A DNA stretch of 64,000 nucleotides from Microbacterium sp. MPKO10 (GCF_026107415.2 NZ_JAPCHX010000005.1:248001-312000); one strand, 5' to 3'. Shown: positions 34,479-43,090, counted from the first letter of the stretch. Numbers and translations: made by a program. Notes: generated by a model not told the origin, from the sequence alone.

Positions 34479-36122
34479 TTACGCGCCCGACTTGCGCACA
34501 GCGCGGTCGTGCGAACGTCGAAGCCCCACCGAAGCGACAGCGCCCAGGGCGAGGAAGATTCCGGCTGCACCGAGCGAGATGCGGGTGGCATCCGCCATGC
34601 CAGAGGAGAGCGCTTCGACGACGTCCGGCGCCACAACACCGAGCTTCCCGTGCGTACCCTGCTCGCGCAACGGTTCAATCGTGCCGCCCGCCGCACCGAC
34701 GGTGGCGTCGGAAATCGACGTCGCCTGCCGAGCGGGCAGCCCGTCGACAGCATCCAGATGCCCCGGAATCACACCCGCAAGCGAGGCAGCGAGCACCGTT
34801 CCGATCACGGCCGTACCGAGCGCCGATCCCACCTGCCGCACGGTGCTCTGGGTCGCCGATCCCTGGCCAGACTGCGCCACGGGAATGTCAGCGAGCACGG
34901 TGCCGGTCAGCTGAGCAGACGCGAATCCGAGCCCGATTCCGTAGACGACGAGCACGCCAGCCAGAAGCCACAATGACATGGATGCCGTCACGACGAAGAC
35001 CAGCGCAATCACCGCAGCGGTCTCCAGCAGCAGGCCGAGCAGCACCGTGGTCGCCGGGGTGAAGCGTGCGGCAACGTGCCTCGCCTGTGCCCCCGCGACG
35101 AACGCACCAAGACCCATCGCGGCGAGCGCGAGGCCCGCCTGAAGCGAGCTGACGCCCAGCGCATTCACGATGAACAGCGGCAGTGCGAAAAGCAGCCCGA
35201 ATTCGCCGATGGCGACGCAAAGTGCAACGAGGTTGCCCCATCGGAAGGTGCGCACGCGAAACAGGCTGAGGTCGAGAATCGCCGACCGGTTCAGCCGGGC
35301 GCGACGCACCTCCCAGAGCACGAAACCGACGAGGGATGCTGCGCCCAGCAGCAGCGCGGGCGGCACCGCCGAGATTGCAGCATCCGTCCCCCACGTCCAC
35401 GTGAAGATCGTGAGCGGTGCCGTCGGCGTCCACCAGCCAAGCGCCTCCCCCTCGATCAGGCCGAAGACGAGCAGCCCGAACCCGGCGACGCTCAGCAGCA
35501 AACCACCGACATCGAGGCCGGGCACGGCGATGTTCTCTCGTGACTCATCGACCGTGAGCAGAATCCCGATGATGAGCAGCGCGCCGAGTGGCACGTTGAC
35601 GATGAAGATCCATTGCCAGGTGAATGCCGTGGTGATCCATCCGCCTGCCAGCGGGCCAAGCGCGGCCATCCCCGAGATCACGGCGCCCCAGACGCCGAAC
35701 GCGATGGCGCGGTCTTTGCCGCGGAATGTGGCGTTGACGCTCGAGAGCGTCGTCGGCAGGATCATCGCACCGCCGACGCCCTGCACGACCCGCGCGGCGA
35801 TGAGCGTACCGGCCGAGGTTGCGAGCGCAGCGATGATGCTTCCGGTCACGAACACCACGATCCCGATGATCAGCGTGCGTCGCCGTCCAAAGCGATCAGC
35901 GAGCCGCCCCGTCGTGAGCAGAAGCGCGGCGAACACGACGGAATAGATTCCGTTGATCCACTGTGCTTCGCTGACGTCGAGGTCGAGGTCGGCGATGAGC
36001 GTCGGAAGGGCGACACCCACGATCGTTCCGTCGAGAACGATCATCGACAGGGATGCTGCCAGCATGCCGAGCCCGGCCCAGCGCCGTCTCCCCGTCGTCT
36101 GTCTCGTGGTGACCGATGTCAT
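34479..36122 (-). CDS. DHA2-type MFS drug exporter (EmrB/QacA family)
   Basis: A proton-coupled exporter of about 547 residues with 14 predicted helices. Helix 1 contains MLAASLSMIVLDGTIVGVALP, with the Asp of motif D1. Loop 2-3 has GRLADRFGRRRTLIIG (motif A), and helix 5 PLAGGWITTAFTWQWIFIVNVP (motif C region). The C-terminal QSGQGSATQSTVRQVGSALGTAV is also typical. Substrates may be dyes, antibiotics or disinfectants. The ATG at 36122 has AGAGAAG upstream; a GTG at 36155 would add 11 residues. No regulator gene adjoins it. Confidence 0.9.
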   Translation of the reverse strand: MTSVTTRQTTGRRRWAGLGMLAASLSMIVLDGTIVGVALPTLIADLDLDVSEAQWINGIYSVVFAALLLTTGRLADRFGRRRTLIIGIVVFVTGSIIAALATSAGTLIAARVVQGVGGAMILPTTLSSVNATFRGKDRAIAFGVWGAVISGMAALGPLAGGWITTAFTWQWIFIVNVPLGALLIIGILLTVDESRENIAVPGLDVGGLLLSVAGFGLLVFGLIEGEALGWWTPTAPLTIFTWTWGTDAAISAVPPALLLGAASLVGFVLWEVRRARLNRSAILDLSLFRVRTFRWGNLVALCVAIGEFGLLFALPLFIVNALGVSSLQAGLALAAMGLGAFVAGAQARHVAARFTPATTVLLGLLLETAAVIALVFVVTASMSLWLLAGVLVVYGIGLGFASAQLTGTVLADIPVAQSGQGSATQSTVRQVGSALGTAVIGTVLAASLAGVIPGHLDAVDGLPARQATSISDATVGAAGGTIEPLREQGTHGKLGVVAPDVVEALSSGMADATRISLGAAGIFLALGAVASVGLRRSHDRAVRKSGA

Positions 36123-36219
36123 CGGTGCTTCTCTCTGCCGGAAACGTCCCGACACTCACGAGCGTACGCATCCTCCGCCGCGCCGGCATCGACCAAAAGT
36201 TTTATCGGGTGTCTGAACG

Positions 36220-36262
36220 CCACAGGATGCTGTCGGGCGCAGTGCCCGACAGCATCCTGTGG
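36220..36262. terminator. Perfect 19-bp hairpin downstream of the monooxygenase gene
   Basis: CCACAGGATGCTGTCGGGC pairs without mismatch with GCCCGACAGCATCCTGTGG around a 5-nt loop, 9 nt after the stop of the flavin monooxygenase gene. It lies before the DHA2 exporter gene on the same strand. The stem contains the genome-wide octamer GGATGCTG in both orientations. Confidence 0.85.
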
Positions 36263-36270
36263 TGTCGAAA

Positions 36271-37659
36271 TCAGGCTTCTTGAGAGACCCTGTTGCGGTA
36301 GCTGTACTGAGCCGCGCGGTGCGTCGGAGCCACGCGGTCGCCCTTCTCCTGCAGCTTGTTGCGCAGTGTGCCCGGCGTGTAATCGGTCGGGTAGGCTCCG
36401 CGCTCCTGCAGCACGGGGACGACGTGTTCGACGACGTCTTCGAACGTGCCCGGCGTGACCGCGTAGGCGAGGTTGAATCCGTCGACGTCGGCGTGCTCGG
36501 CAATCTCCTGCAGTTGGTCGGCGATCTCCTCACCGCTGCCGACGATGTACGGGCCAAGTCCGCCGATCGCGCCCTGCTTCGCGATGTCGCGCACCGTCCA
36601 CACGGTGCCGTCGTCCGCCCCGCGCTGCACGTTGGCGAGCGCTGACTGAATGGCGTTGCTCTTGACGTTGCCCACCGGCTCGTCGAGGTCATATTGCGAC
36701 AGGTCGACGCCCATCCAGCCGGAGAGGAAGACCGCGGCACCCTCGGGGCTCGCGTAGCTGAGGTAGTCTTCGAACTTCGCCTGCGCCTTCTCGGGCGTCG
36801 AATCGGTGATCACCGTGATGAGCGCGTAGATGCGGGCATCGTAACGCCCGCGGCCGGCGGCCTCGAGCCCGTCGCGAATGCGCGTGACCGTCTCTTTCAG
36901 GCCGTCCTTCGTCGAGTTCGCGATGAAGATCGCCTCGGCGTTCTCGGCAGCAAATTTCACTCCGCGCGGCGAGGCTCCGGCCTGGTAGATCACCGGGGTG
37001 CGCTGCGGGCTGGGCTCAGAGATGTGGATGCCGGGGACTGTGAAGTTCTTACCCTCGTGCCCGATCTCGTGCACCTTGTTCGGGTCGGCGAAGACGCCGG
37101 ACTCTCGGTCGAACTGCACGGCGTCGTCTTCCCACGACCCTTCCCACAGCTTGTAGAGCACTTCGAGATACTCGTCGGCGTAGTCGTATCGGTCGTCGTG
37201 CTCCATCTGGTCGTCATGACCCATGTTGCGCGCGGCACTCGGCAGATACCCGGTGACGACGTTCCAGCCGACACGACCCTTCGTCAGGTGGTCGAGCGTC
37301 GTCAGTCGGCGCGCGAACGGGTACGGGTGCTCGTATGCGGTTCCCGCTGTGACGCCGAAGCCGAGGTTCTCGGTGACGGCGGCCATGGCTGAGACCAGAA
37401 GCAGCGGGTCGTTCACCGGAACCTGGGCGCCGTGCGTGATCGCCGCCTCATTGCTCGAGCCGTACACGTCGTAGGTTCCGAGCACGTCCGCGATGAACAG
37501 GCCATCGAACTTGCCGCGTTCCAGCAGCTGCGCCAGATGCGTCCAGTAGTCGATCGTGTTGTAGTAGCGCGACCGGTCATCGGGGTGACGCCACAGCCCG
37601 GAAGACTGGTGGGCGACGCAGTTCATGTCGAAGGCGTTGAAGCGAATCTGACGAGTCAT
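36271..37659 (-). CDS. LLM-class flavin-dependent monooxygenase (NtaA/SnaA/DszA type)
   Basis: FMNH2-dependent monooxygenase of the bacterial luciferase superfamily, 462 residues, similar to nitrilotriacetate, pristinamycin and dibenzothiophene-sulfone monooxygenases. Seen: MTRQIRFNAFDMNCVAHQSSG LWRHPDD at the N-terminus, YWTHLAQLLERGKFDGLFIADVLG, EHPYPFARRLTTLDHLTKGRVGWNVVTG and TPVIYQAGASPRGVKFAAENAEA. A partner flavin reductase is not encoded nearby. The substrate is probably a xenobiotic or an organosulfur compound, which is only inference. The 107 nt upstream hold its promoter. Confidence 0.9.
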   Translation of the reverse strand: MTRQIRFNAFDMNCVAHQSSGLWRHPDDRSRYYNTIDYWTHLAQLLERGKFDGLFIADVLGTYDVYGSSNEAAITHGAQVPVNDPLLLVSAMAAVTENLGFGVTAGTAYEHPYPFARRLTTLDHLTKGRVGWNVVTGYLPSAARNMGHDDQMEHDDRYDYADEYLEVLYKLWEGSWEDDAVQFDRESGVFADPNKVHEIGHEGKNFTVPGIHISEPSPQRTPVIYQAGASPRGVKFAAENAEAIFIANSTKDGLKETVTRIRDGLEAAGRGRYDARIYALITVITDSTPEKAQAKFEDYLSYASPEGAAVFLSGWMGVDLSQYDLDEPVGNVKSNAIQSALANVQRGADDGTVWTVRDIAKQGAIGGLGPYIVGSGEEIADQLQEIAEHADVDGFNLAYAVTPGTFEDVVEHVVPVLQERGAYPTDYTPGTLRNKLQEKGDRVAPTHRAAQYSYRNRVSQEA

Positions 37660-37766
37660 GCACCAAGGATGCTCTGTCTGGCAGCATCCGTCATCTTCGA
37701 CGTTTCACATTTCGTCACAGTCGCAGTCGAGCTTCCGCGCGGAGGGGCAATTCGATCCAGCGAAGC

Positions 37767-38954
37767 TTAGGCCGTGACCCGCTCGTACACATCGATCATG
37801 GCCGCGGTCTGCGCGCTCTGCCGCAGGGATTCGGCGGCGTTCGGCGAGGGCCGCGGCAGATCACCGGATGCTCTCGAGTCAACCACCTGCGTGATCGTCG
37901 CGGCGAGCGACTCGACGGAGTCATCGTCCGGCTCGATGTACACGCCGTCCGGCAGCTCGGCAGCGATGTTCGGGTCGCAGACGACCGATGTCGTCCCCAG
38001 AGCTGCCGCCTCGAACACAGTCATGCCCTGCGTCTCGAAGCCGATCGATGTCTGCATGAGCGCGTCGGCAGAGGCGATTGCCGCGAGGGCGTCGCGGTAG
38101 GGCACTTTCCCGGCCAAGACGACGCGATCGCGCAGTTTGTTCTTGACGATGAACTCTCGGGCTCGCGACAGCAGAAGTCCCTGACCGTACAGGCGCACCT
38201 CCGCGTTGGCACCCGAGAGTTTGACGGCCTGCAGAAACTCGAGGATCCGCTTTTCGTGGCTCATGCGCCCCATCCACACGAGCGTCGGCCGCGACGGCGG
38301 CGTGCGGTCCACATGCGCGAGCACGTCGTCGATGATGTCGTCGTCAGCACCCGTGCGCACCACGTCGATGTCGTTCGCGACGCCCTTCTGCCGCAGTAGC
38401 GCGGCGAAGTGGTTGCTGGGCGCTGTAACAGCATCCGCTCGCAATGCCAGCTCGTTGAGGTACCGCCACGCGTCGGGGCGGAGCAGGGACATCTGGCCAC
38501 CGAGCGATCTGCCCTCAAGGCTGAGCAGCATCTTCGTCGCCAGTTTGGGGAACGGGACGGTCTTACGCAGCCCGAACTCCATATTGTTGTGGAAGGTGAG
38601 CACGACAGGCAGCTCGTGGCGCTGGGCGAAGCGCAGACCAATTGCCGCACCCCAGAAGTCGCCCTGGACGTGCACGACATCGACATGGCCACGCTTCGCC
38701 ATTTCAGCGTCAAGGGCGCGGTCACTGCGACGCCCCGGCTTCGTCAGCGCATACTCACGATCGAAGGTGATCGGGAACGACGGAAGGTCGACATAGCAGG
38801 GATCATGCGGGTGATCTCGGTGCATGCCCGGGGCCACGATCGTGACCTGGTGCCCGGCCTTCTCGAGAAACTTCTTCTGCAACCGGATCGACACTTGCGC
38901 ACCGCCAAGCGACTCAGGATGCTGGTCGGTGGCGATCATCACGTGCATTGTCAC
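37767..38954 (-). CDS. GT4-family glycosyltransferase
   Basis: GT-B-fold glycosyltransferase of about 395 residues. The N-terminal domain has DQHPESLGGAQVSIRLQKKF, the nucleotide-binding C-terminal domain LVWMGRMSHEKRILEFLQAV, and the EX7E-like region TSIGFETQGMTVFEAAALGT. It resembles mannosyl- and phosphatidylinositol-mannosyltransferases acting at the cytoplasmic face of the membrane. A start at GTG 38954 or ATG 38948 is equally possible. It stands alone. Confidence 0.87.
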   Translation of the reverse strand: MTMHVMIATDQHPESLGGAQVSIRLQKKFLEKAGHQVTIVAPGMHRDHPHDPCYVDLPSFPITFDREYALTKPGRRSDRALDAEMAKRGHVDVVHVQGDFWGAAIGLRFAQRHELPVVLTFHNNMEFGLRKTVPFPKLATKMLLSLEGRSLGGQMSLLRPDAWRYLNELALRADAVTAPSNHFAALLRQKGVANDIDVVRTGADDDIIDDVLAHVDRTPPSRPTLVWMGRMSHEKRILEFLQAVKLSGANAEVRLYGQGLLLSRAREFIVKNKLRDRVVLAGKVPYRDALAAIASADALMQTSIGFETQGMTVFEAAALGTTSVVCDPNIAAELPDGVYIEPDDDSVESLAATITQVVDSRASGDLPRPSPNAAESLRQSAQTAAMIDVYERVTA

Positions 38955-39080
38955 TTCACAATACCGGGCGCCCCTCCGTCACACCCGTGAGGTTCGCGCA
39001 GAGCGTGTGCCCGAGAGCCTCGCGCCGGGCCCCAATTCCCTGTTTTGAGCCGGTACTCTCAGAGAATTCGCGTGATCTTC

Positions 39081-39113
39081 TTGACCTTGCCCCTTGGGCA
39101 CGGTCGAGAGTAT
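39081..39113 (+). promoter_or_regulatory. Promoter with MerR-type operator
   Basis: GACCTTGCCC - CTT - GGGCACGGTC (39083-39105, one mismatched pair) lies between TTGACC (39081-39086) and GAGTAT (39108-39113). The dyad in an overlong spacer (21 nt) is the classic arrangement for MerR regulators, which untwist such promoters. It precedes the MerR gene at 39151, so autoregulation is likely. Confidence 0.7.
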
Positions 39114-39150
39114 CGATGCGGCACTCGCCGCACGAGGTGACGGAGGGGCG

Positions 39151-39969
39151 ATGAGCGAGTTGACGGCCGGGGAATTCCGGCATCGCACGAGGCTGAGCAC
39201 GAAGATGCTCAGGCTCTACGCGGACACTGGTTTGCTCATTCCTGCTCGCGTCGATCCGCTCAATCAGTATCGCTATTACGACGAGAGTCAGATTCCGCTT
39301 GCACGCTTGATCGTCCTGCTGCGTGGTCTCAAAATGCCGCTCGCAGACATCGGAAGACTTCTCGAAGCTCACGACAATCAGCGTCCGAGCATCGTCGATG
39401 CGTACTGGGAGCGGGTCGAGTCCGAGCACGCGACAATGCGCGCTCTCGCGAACTACGTCATCTCGCAATTCGATCCCGAGAGGACACCGACAATGTCAGT
39501 GCACACACGAACCGTGAACCAGACGACATACCTCACTGAGAAAAAGACAGTGCGGCCGGAGCAGATTCCATCGTTCATTGAAGAATCAGGGCATCGGCTT
39601 TTCACCCTCGCCAGCCAATTCGGCGGGCCTGCCGGTGCACTGACGACCATCTACAACCAGGAGGTGAACGACGAGTCCTCAGGCGAAATCCAGAACGCTG
39701 TGCCGGTCGCTGGTGCCATCTCAGAATCCGAAGTCACCGCACCGGTCTCAGTACTAACGGAACCGGCTGGCGAGCACGCGTACACGCGCATTTCCAAGGC
39801 CCAGGTGAAGTATCCGCAGATTCTGCAGGCGTATGACGAGGTATACGCGTGGTTGGAAAAGCAAGGCTTCACGCCGTCAGGTCGACCACGTGAGGTCTAC
39901 TTCGCTGATTGGAGTGCGATCGGCCCCGATGATCCCTCGTGCGACATCGCTGTTCCGTTCACTCGGTAG
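39151..39969 (+). CDS. MerR-family regulator with GyrI-like effector domain
   Basis: A 272-residue activator of the BmrR/TipA-like subgroup. The N-terminal winged helix (4-75) includes AGEFRHRTRLSTKMLRLYAD, then YRYYDESQIPLARLIVLLRG. A coiled-coil dimer helix follows (about 80-115). The C-terminal AraC-effector/GyrI-like domain ends with RPREVYFADWS and CDIAVPFTR. Such domains bind hydrophobic drugs. The ATG at 39151 has GGAGG 4 nt upstream; the ATG at 39094 lies inside the promoter. Its TAG stop touches the stop of the convergent gene with no base between. Confidence 0.9.
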   Translation: MSELTAGEFRHRTRLSTKMLRLYADTGLLIPARVDPLNQYRYYDESQIPLARLIVLLRGLKMPLADIGRLLEAHDNQRPSIVDAYWERVESEHATMRALANYVISQFDPERTPTMSVHTRTVNQTTYLTEKKTVRPEQIPSFIEESGHRLFTLASQFGGPAGALTTIYNQEVNDESSGEIQNAVPVAGAISESEVTAPVSVLTEPAGEHAYTRISKAQVKYPQILQAYDEVYAWLEKQGFTPSGRPREVYFADWSAIGPDDPSCDIAVPFTR

Positions 39970-40995
39970 CTAGGCAGATCGCAGCTCGGGCACGCTCTCG
40001 CCGTCGCGCGGCGGAGGCGGGGGCGTGCCGTCGCCAAACGGGCGACCGCCGAGCTCTTCCCGCCCATGCGGGGTGAGCCAGACTGTTTCGTCCGGCCCGA
40101 CCGGCACGATGCCGCTCGGGTTGATGTCGCGATGCACGATGTAATAGTGCGCCTTGATCTGCCCAAAATCGATCGTGTCGCCAAACCCCGGTGTTTGGAA
40201 CAGGTCGCGTGCGTAAGCCCAGAGCACCGGCATCTCGGCGAGCTTCGATCGATTGCATTTGAAGTGCCCGTGATACACAGCGTCGAAGCGCACGAGCGTC
40301 GTGAAGAGCCTGACGTCCGCCTCGGTGATGGTGTCGCCGACCAGGTAGCGCTGAGTGGCGAGACGTTCGCTCAGCCAGTCGAGACACTCGAACAGTGCTG
40401 AGTACGCGCGTTCGTACGCCTTCTGCGACCCGGCGAAGCCCGCCTTGTACACGCCGTTGTTGACATCGTGATAGACGCGTTCGGCAACCTCATCGATCTC
40501 GTCACGCAGCGCCTCGGGGTAGAGGTCCGGCGCGCCCGCGCGGTGGAACGCCGTCCACTCCGTCTCGAAGTCGATTGTGATCTGCGGGAAATTATTCGTG
40601 ACCACGGCACCCGTCGGAACATCGACGACGGCGGGAACCGTGATGCCGCGCGGATAGTCGCTGAAGCGGGCGAAGTATGCCTGCTGGAGTCGCTCGATTC
40701 CGAGCACGGGGTCGACGCCGCCCGGGTCGAGATCAAACGTCCAGCTGCGCTGGTCGTGTGTCGGGCCGGGCAGCCCGAGTGAGATCGCGTCCTCGAGTCC
40801 GAGCAGACGCCGCACGATGATCGTGCGATTTGCCCAGGGGCACGCTCGTGCGGCGATCAGCCGGTAGCGGCCCGCTTCAACGGGCCACCCGTCCCGTGCG
40901 TCTCGGGTGATCCGGTCTTCGATGTAGTTCGTGTCGCGGTCGTAGGGCTGCCCCGGCTCGACGTAGCGCCCACCAGAATCTGTTGTATCAGCCAT
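39970..40995 (-). CDS. Glutathionyl-hydroquinone reductase-like protein (GST family, Xi class)
   Basis: A 341-residue YqjG/ECM4-type protein. The thioredoxin-fold active site is CPWANR with Cys52, preceded by RYRLIAARA. PAVVDVPTGAVVTNNFPQITIDF follows. The C-terminal helical domain includes LVGDTITEADVRLFTTLVRFDAVYHGHFKCN. In actinobacteria, which lack glutathione, the thiol partner is probably mycothiol. Translation starts 6 nt after TATGGT (41002-41007, minus strand), so it is leaderless. Confidence 0.9.
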   Translation of the reverse strand: MADTTDSGGRYVEPGQPYDRDTNYIEDRITRDARDGWPVEAGRYRLIAARACPWANRTIIVRRLLGLEDAISLGLPGPTHDQRSWTFDLDPGGVDPVLGIERLQQAYFARFSDYPRGITVPAVVDVPTGAVVTNNFPQITIDFETEWTAFHRAGAPDLYPEALRDEIDEVAERVYHDVNNGVYKAGFAGSQKAYERAYSALFECLDWLSERLATQRYLVGDTITEADVRLFTTLVRFDAVYHGHFKCNRSKLAEMPVLWAYARDLFQTPGFGDTIDFGQIKAHYYIVHRDINPSGIVPVGPDETVWLTPHGREELGGRPFGDGTPPPPPRDGESVPELRSA

Positions 40996-41254
40996 ATCTC
41001 GACCATACGTCGGACTGCTCCGGCCAACACCCGCGCACCTCTAGAAATATGCACCGCAGAAAATATGTACCGGAGAACGCGTGCACCCACAAAAAGTTGA
41101 GGAAAACGGCTGCACCTCCGCACTACAAAGCCACATTCACCTCACATGAGTGGGCCAGAGGGCGGTTCCGCGAAAGGCACGCGACAGATCAGTACGAAAA
41201 TGTGGAACGTGCCGCCTCGTGCACGGCACAGGTGCGTTCACCACCCCGCAGCCG
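40996..41254. other. Gap upstream of the reductase and hydrolase genes
   Basis: No gene is seen. It holds the TATGGT -10 of the reductase gene. Near 41042-41075 lie two imperfect direct repeats (AGAAATATGCACCG and GAAAATATGTACCG). The region is AT-richer than its neighbours. Confidence 0.55.
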
Positions 41255-41260
41255 TGCCCT

Positions 41261-41285
41261 GCTCTGCTCTGCTCTGCTCTGCTCT
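41261..41285. repeat. Five tandem GCTCT pentamers
   Basis: Perfect (GCTCT)5, preceded by a partial copy. It lies 36 nt before the probable promoter of the hydrolase gene and 69 nt before the hexamer tract. Confidence 0.9.
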
Positions 41286-41320
41286 CAGCAGAATGGACCC
41301 TCGTGAGCTCGAAGGAGCCG

Positions 41321-41326
41321 TAGCGT
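41321..41326 (+). promoter_or_regulatory. Possible -10 element of the hydrolase gene
   Basis: TAGCGT, identical to the -10 of xth. A transcript beginning about 7 nt later would carry the whole hexamer tract in its leader. Confidence 0.4.
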
Positions 41327-41354
41327 TGGCGTGGAGCGGACAAGATGCGAAGCG

Positions 41355-41462
41355 CTTCGGCTTCGGCTTCGGCTTCGGCTTCGGCTTCGGCTTCGGCTTC
41401 GGCTTCGGCTTCGGCTTCGGCTTCGGCTTCGGCTTCGGCTTCGGCTTCGGCTTCGGCTTCGG
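41355..41462. repeat. Eighteen perfect tandem CTTCGG hexamers
   Basis: A 108-nt uninterrupted microsatellite, (CTTCGG)18, without stop codons in any frame. It lies between the presumed promoter and the start codon of the hydrolase gene. In one frame it would encode Ser-Ala repeats joined in frame to the hydrolase. Length change in 6-nt steps would alter leader length or the tail without breaking the frame. Confidence 0.97.
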
Positions 41463-41521
41463 AGACAATCATGCCCGCCCACGAACTTCTCATCCACGTT
41501 CAGCAACAGAAGGACCGCATT

Positions 41522-42226
41522 ATGGAACTCATCTTCGTTCACGGAGCACTCGTGCGAGACGGTCAGTGGTGGTGGCAGCCGACCGCTGACCTTCTGCAGG
41601 AGCGCACGGGCATCCGGAGCCGCTCCGTCGCGTTGCCCTCCTGCGGTGAAACAACACCCGATGAGATCTCCGGCGGTCTCGCGGCCGATGCCGCGGCGTT
41701 GCGCCGCGAGCTCGACGGTGTGGATTCGGCCATCGTCGTCGGGCATTCGTACGGCGGCACGGTCATCGCAGAAGCCGGCCACCATGATGCCGTCGAGCAT
41801 CTGCTCTACGTGTCCTCGTATCTTCCCGATGCCGGTGCATCGCAAGGTGCGATCATGAGCGGCGAGAGCGACCCGGTCTCGATTGGTGACAACGGCGACG
41901 GCACGCTGAGCGTTACTGGTTACGACGCGGCGTCCTTCGGTGCACGCTTCCTTCAGGATGCTGACGAAGAGACACAGTTGAGCGCATGGAGCAGAGTGAC
42001 GGCGCAGTCTGCCGGAGCATTTATGACGCCCACGAGCGCTGCCGGCTGGACCGGCGTCGACTCAACGTACATCGTCTGCGGGAACGACAACAGCACATCC
42101 GTCGAGCTTCAGCGGCTCCACGCCGAGCGCGCGACACGCTCCGTCGAGGTGCCGACCGGTCACCATCCGTTCATCACCCGTCCGGACCTGGTCGTGGATC
42201 AGCTGGAGGCGCTCCTGCAGCGGTGA
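41522..42226 (+). CDS. Alpha/beta hydrolase downstream of the hexamer tract
   Basis: A 234-residue alpha/beta hydrolase. It begins MELIFVHGALVRDGQWWWQP with the oxyanion HG; the nucleophile elbow is G74-H75-S76-Y77-G78; the histidine is in PTGHHPFITRPDLVVD. The pattern is that of the EstC/salicylate-esterase-like group with short lids. The ATG at 41522 has GAAGGA 7 nt upstream and gives the normal family N-terminus. In-frame ATGs at 41471 and 41345 exist; the latter would add a Ser-Ala repeat tail of about 40 residues and cannot be fully excluded. Confidence 0.88.
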   Translation: MELIFVHGALVRDGQWWWQPTADLLQERTGIRSRSVALPSCGETTPDEISGGLAADAAALRRELDGVDSAIVVGHSYGGTVIAEAGHHDAVEHLLYVSSYLPDAGASQGAIMSGESDPVSIGDNGDGTLSVTGYDAASFGARFLQDADEETQLSAWSRVTAQSAGAFMTPTSAAGWTGVDSTYIVCGNDNSTSVELQRLHAERATRSVEVPTGHHPFITRPDLVVDQLEALLQR

Positions 42227-42246
42227 CTACCGCGCCTCGGCGATCG

Positions 42247-42277
42247 CGCCCGCTGGTGTGAGAGGCGTCAGCGGGCG
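42247..42277. terminator. Hairpin between convergent genes
   Basis: CGCCCGCTG / CAGCGGGCG, 9-bp stem, 13-nt loop. It overlaps the last codons of the DUF2017 gene and follows the hydrolase stop by 20 nt. Confidence 0.6.
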
Positions 42278-42792
42278 TCGAGCTCCTCGACCGCCTCGAT
42301 CAGGGTGCCCTGCACGAACGTCAACCAGTCGTACATGCCCTGCAACGACTCGACGTCTTCGTCGCTGAGTTCCGCCGCGAGAGCATCCGTAGGCTCGGCG
42401 ATTCGCGAGTCGAGACTGAGCCGCAGGTCGGTGAGCGATCGCATCCAGCGCAGCGCAGCGTCCCGGTCGAGCCGCACCTCCGTGGTGCGGCCCATCGTCA
42501 CCGGAAGTGCCCCGTGATCGCGGAACGTCTCGAGCACAGCATCCGCGTCTGCTTTCATGCTCTGTGCCAGGTCGTCGACGGTGAAGCGTCGGAACTCCTC
42601 GGCCGCCTCCTCATCGCTCAGATACGCGGGCGGAAACAGCCGCGCTCCCGCCGCATCTTCGACGGCGCCACCCGCGGCGACTCCGTCGATCAGCGCGTGA
42701 AGCTGCTCGGTGAGGTTGGTGAGCACCGACACCTCAATGTCTTCGAACCGCGCCTCGATGTGCTCGCCCGAACGTCGGAAAGCCCGCATCAC
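42268..42792 (-). CDS. DUF2017 family protein
   Basis: A 174-residue cytosolic protein of the DUF2017 family, nearly always encoded after clpS in actinobacteria. RLFPPAYLSDEEAAEEFRRF and MYDWLTFVQGTLIEAVEELD are the conserved ends. The function is unknown; gene order suggests a link to the N-end-rule or Clp pathway. It follows clpS by 13 nt on the same strand. Confidence 0.87.
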   Translation of the reverse strand: MMRAFRRSGEHIEARFEDIEVSVLTNLTEQLHALIDGVAAGGAVEDAAGARLFPPAYLSDEEAAEEFRRFTVDDLAQSMKADADAVLETFRDHGALPVTMGRTTEVRLDRDAALRWMRSLTDLRLSLDSRIAEPTDALAAELSDEDVESLQGMYDWLTFVQGTLIEAVEELDAR

Positions 42793-42805
42793 TGCCCCAC
42801 CCTCG

Positions 42806-43090
42806 TCATCGGTCTGCCTCCTGCAACGTCGCCATCAGACCGTAACCATGCATGGCGGAGACATGTCTCTCCATCTCTTCGCGCGTGCCGGTGGCGACGA
42901 CCGCGCGGCCATCGTTGTGCACCTGCAGCATCAGCTTTTCCGCCTTCTCACGGCTCATGCCGAAATAGCTGCGGAACACGAACGCCACGTACGTCATGAG
43001 GTTCACCGGGTCGTCCCAGACGATCGTCACCCACGGCGATCCGAGGGTGAGCTGCTCGTCGAGCCTCGTGTCGTCTGCGGTTTTGGGCAT
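42806..43090 (-). CDS. clpS: ATP-dependent Clp protease adaptor ClpS
   Basis: Adaptor that binds N-degron substrates and delivers them to ClpAP/ClpCP. The core has the substrate pocket [19 protein letters not shown], the Clp-contact helix [20 protein letters not shown], and the C-terminal strand [19 protein letters not shown]. Length of 94 residues is normal. It forms a two-gene unit with DUF2017. Confidence 0.95.
   Translation of the reverse strand: MPKTADDTRLDEQLTLGSPWVTIVWDDPVNLMTYVAFVFRSYFGMSREKAEKLMLQVHNDGRAVVATGTREEMERHVSAMHGYGLMATLQEADR

Noticed and set aside
34174-34914. 246-codon plus-strand frame over the end of the DHA2 gene
   Set aside because: Shadow of the exporter gene; Ser/Thr/Ala-rich composition typical of antisense frames.
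41331-41858. Frames through the hexamer tract giving Leu-Arg, Phe-Gly or Ser-Arg repeat proteins
   Set aside because: All six frames of (CTTCGG)n are stop-free, so openness has no meaning here; only the hydrolase frame continues into recognisable protein.
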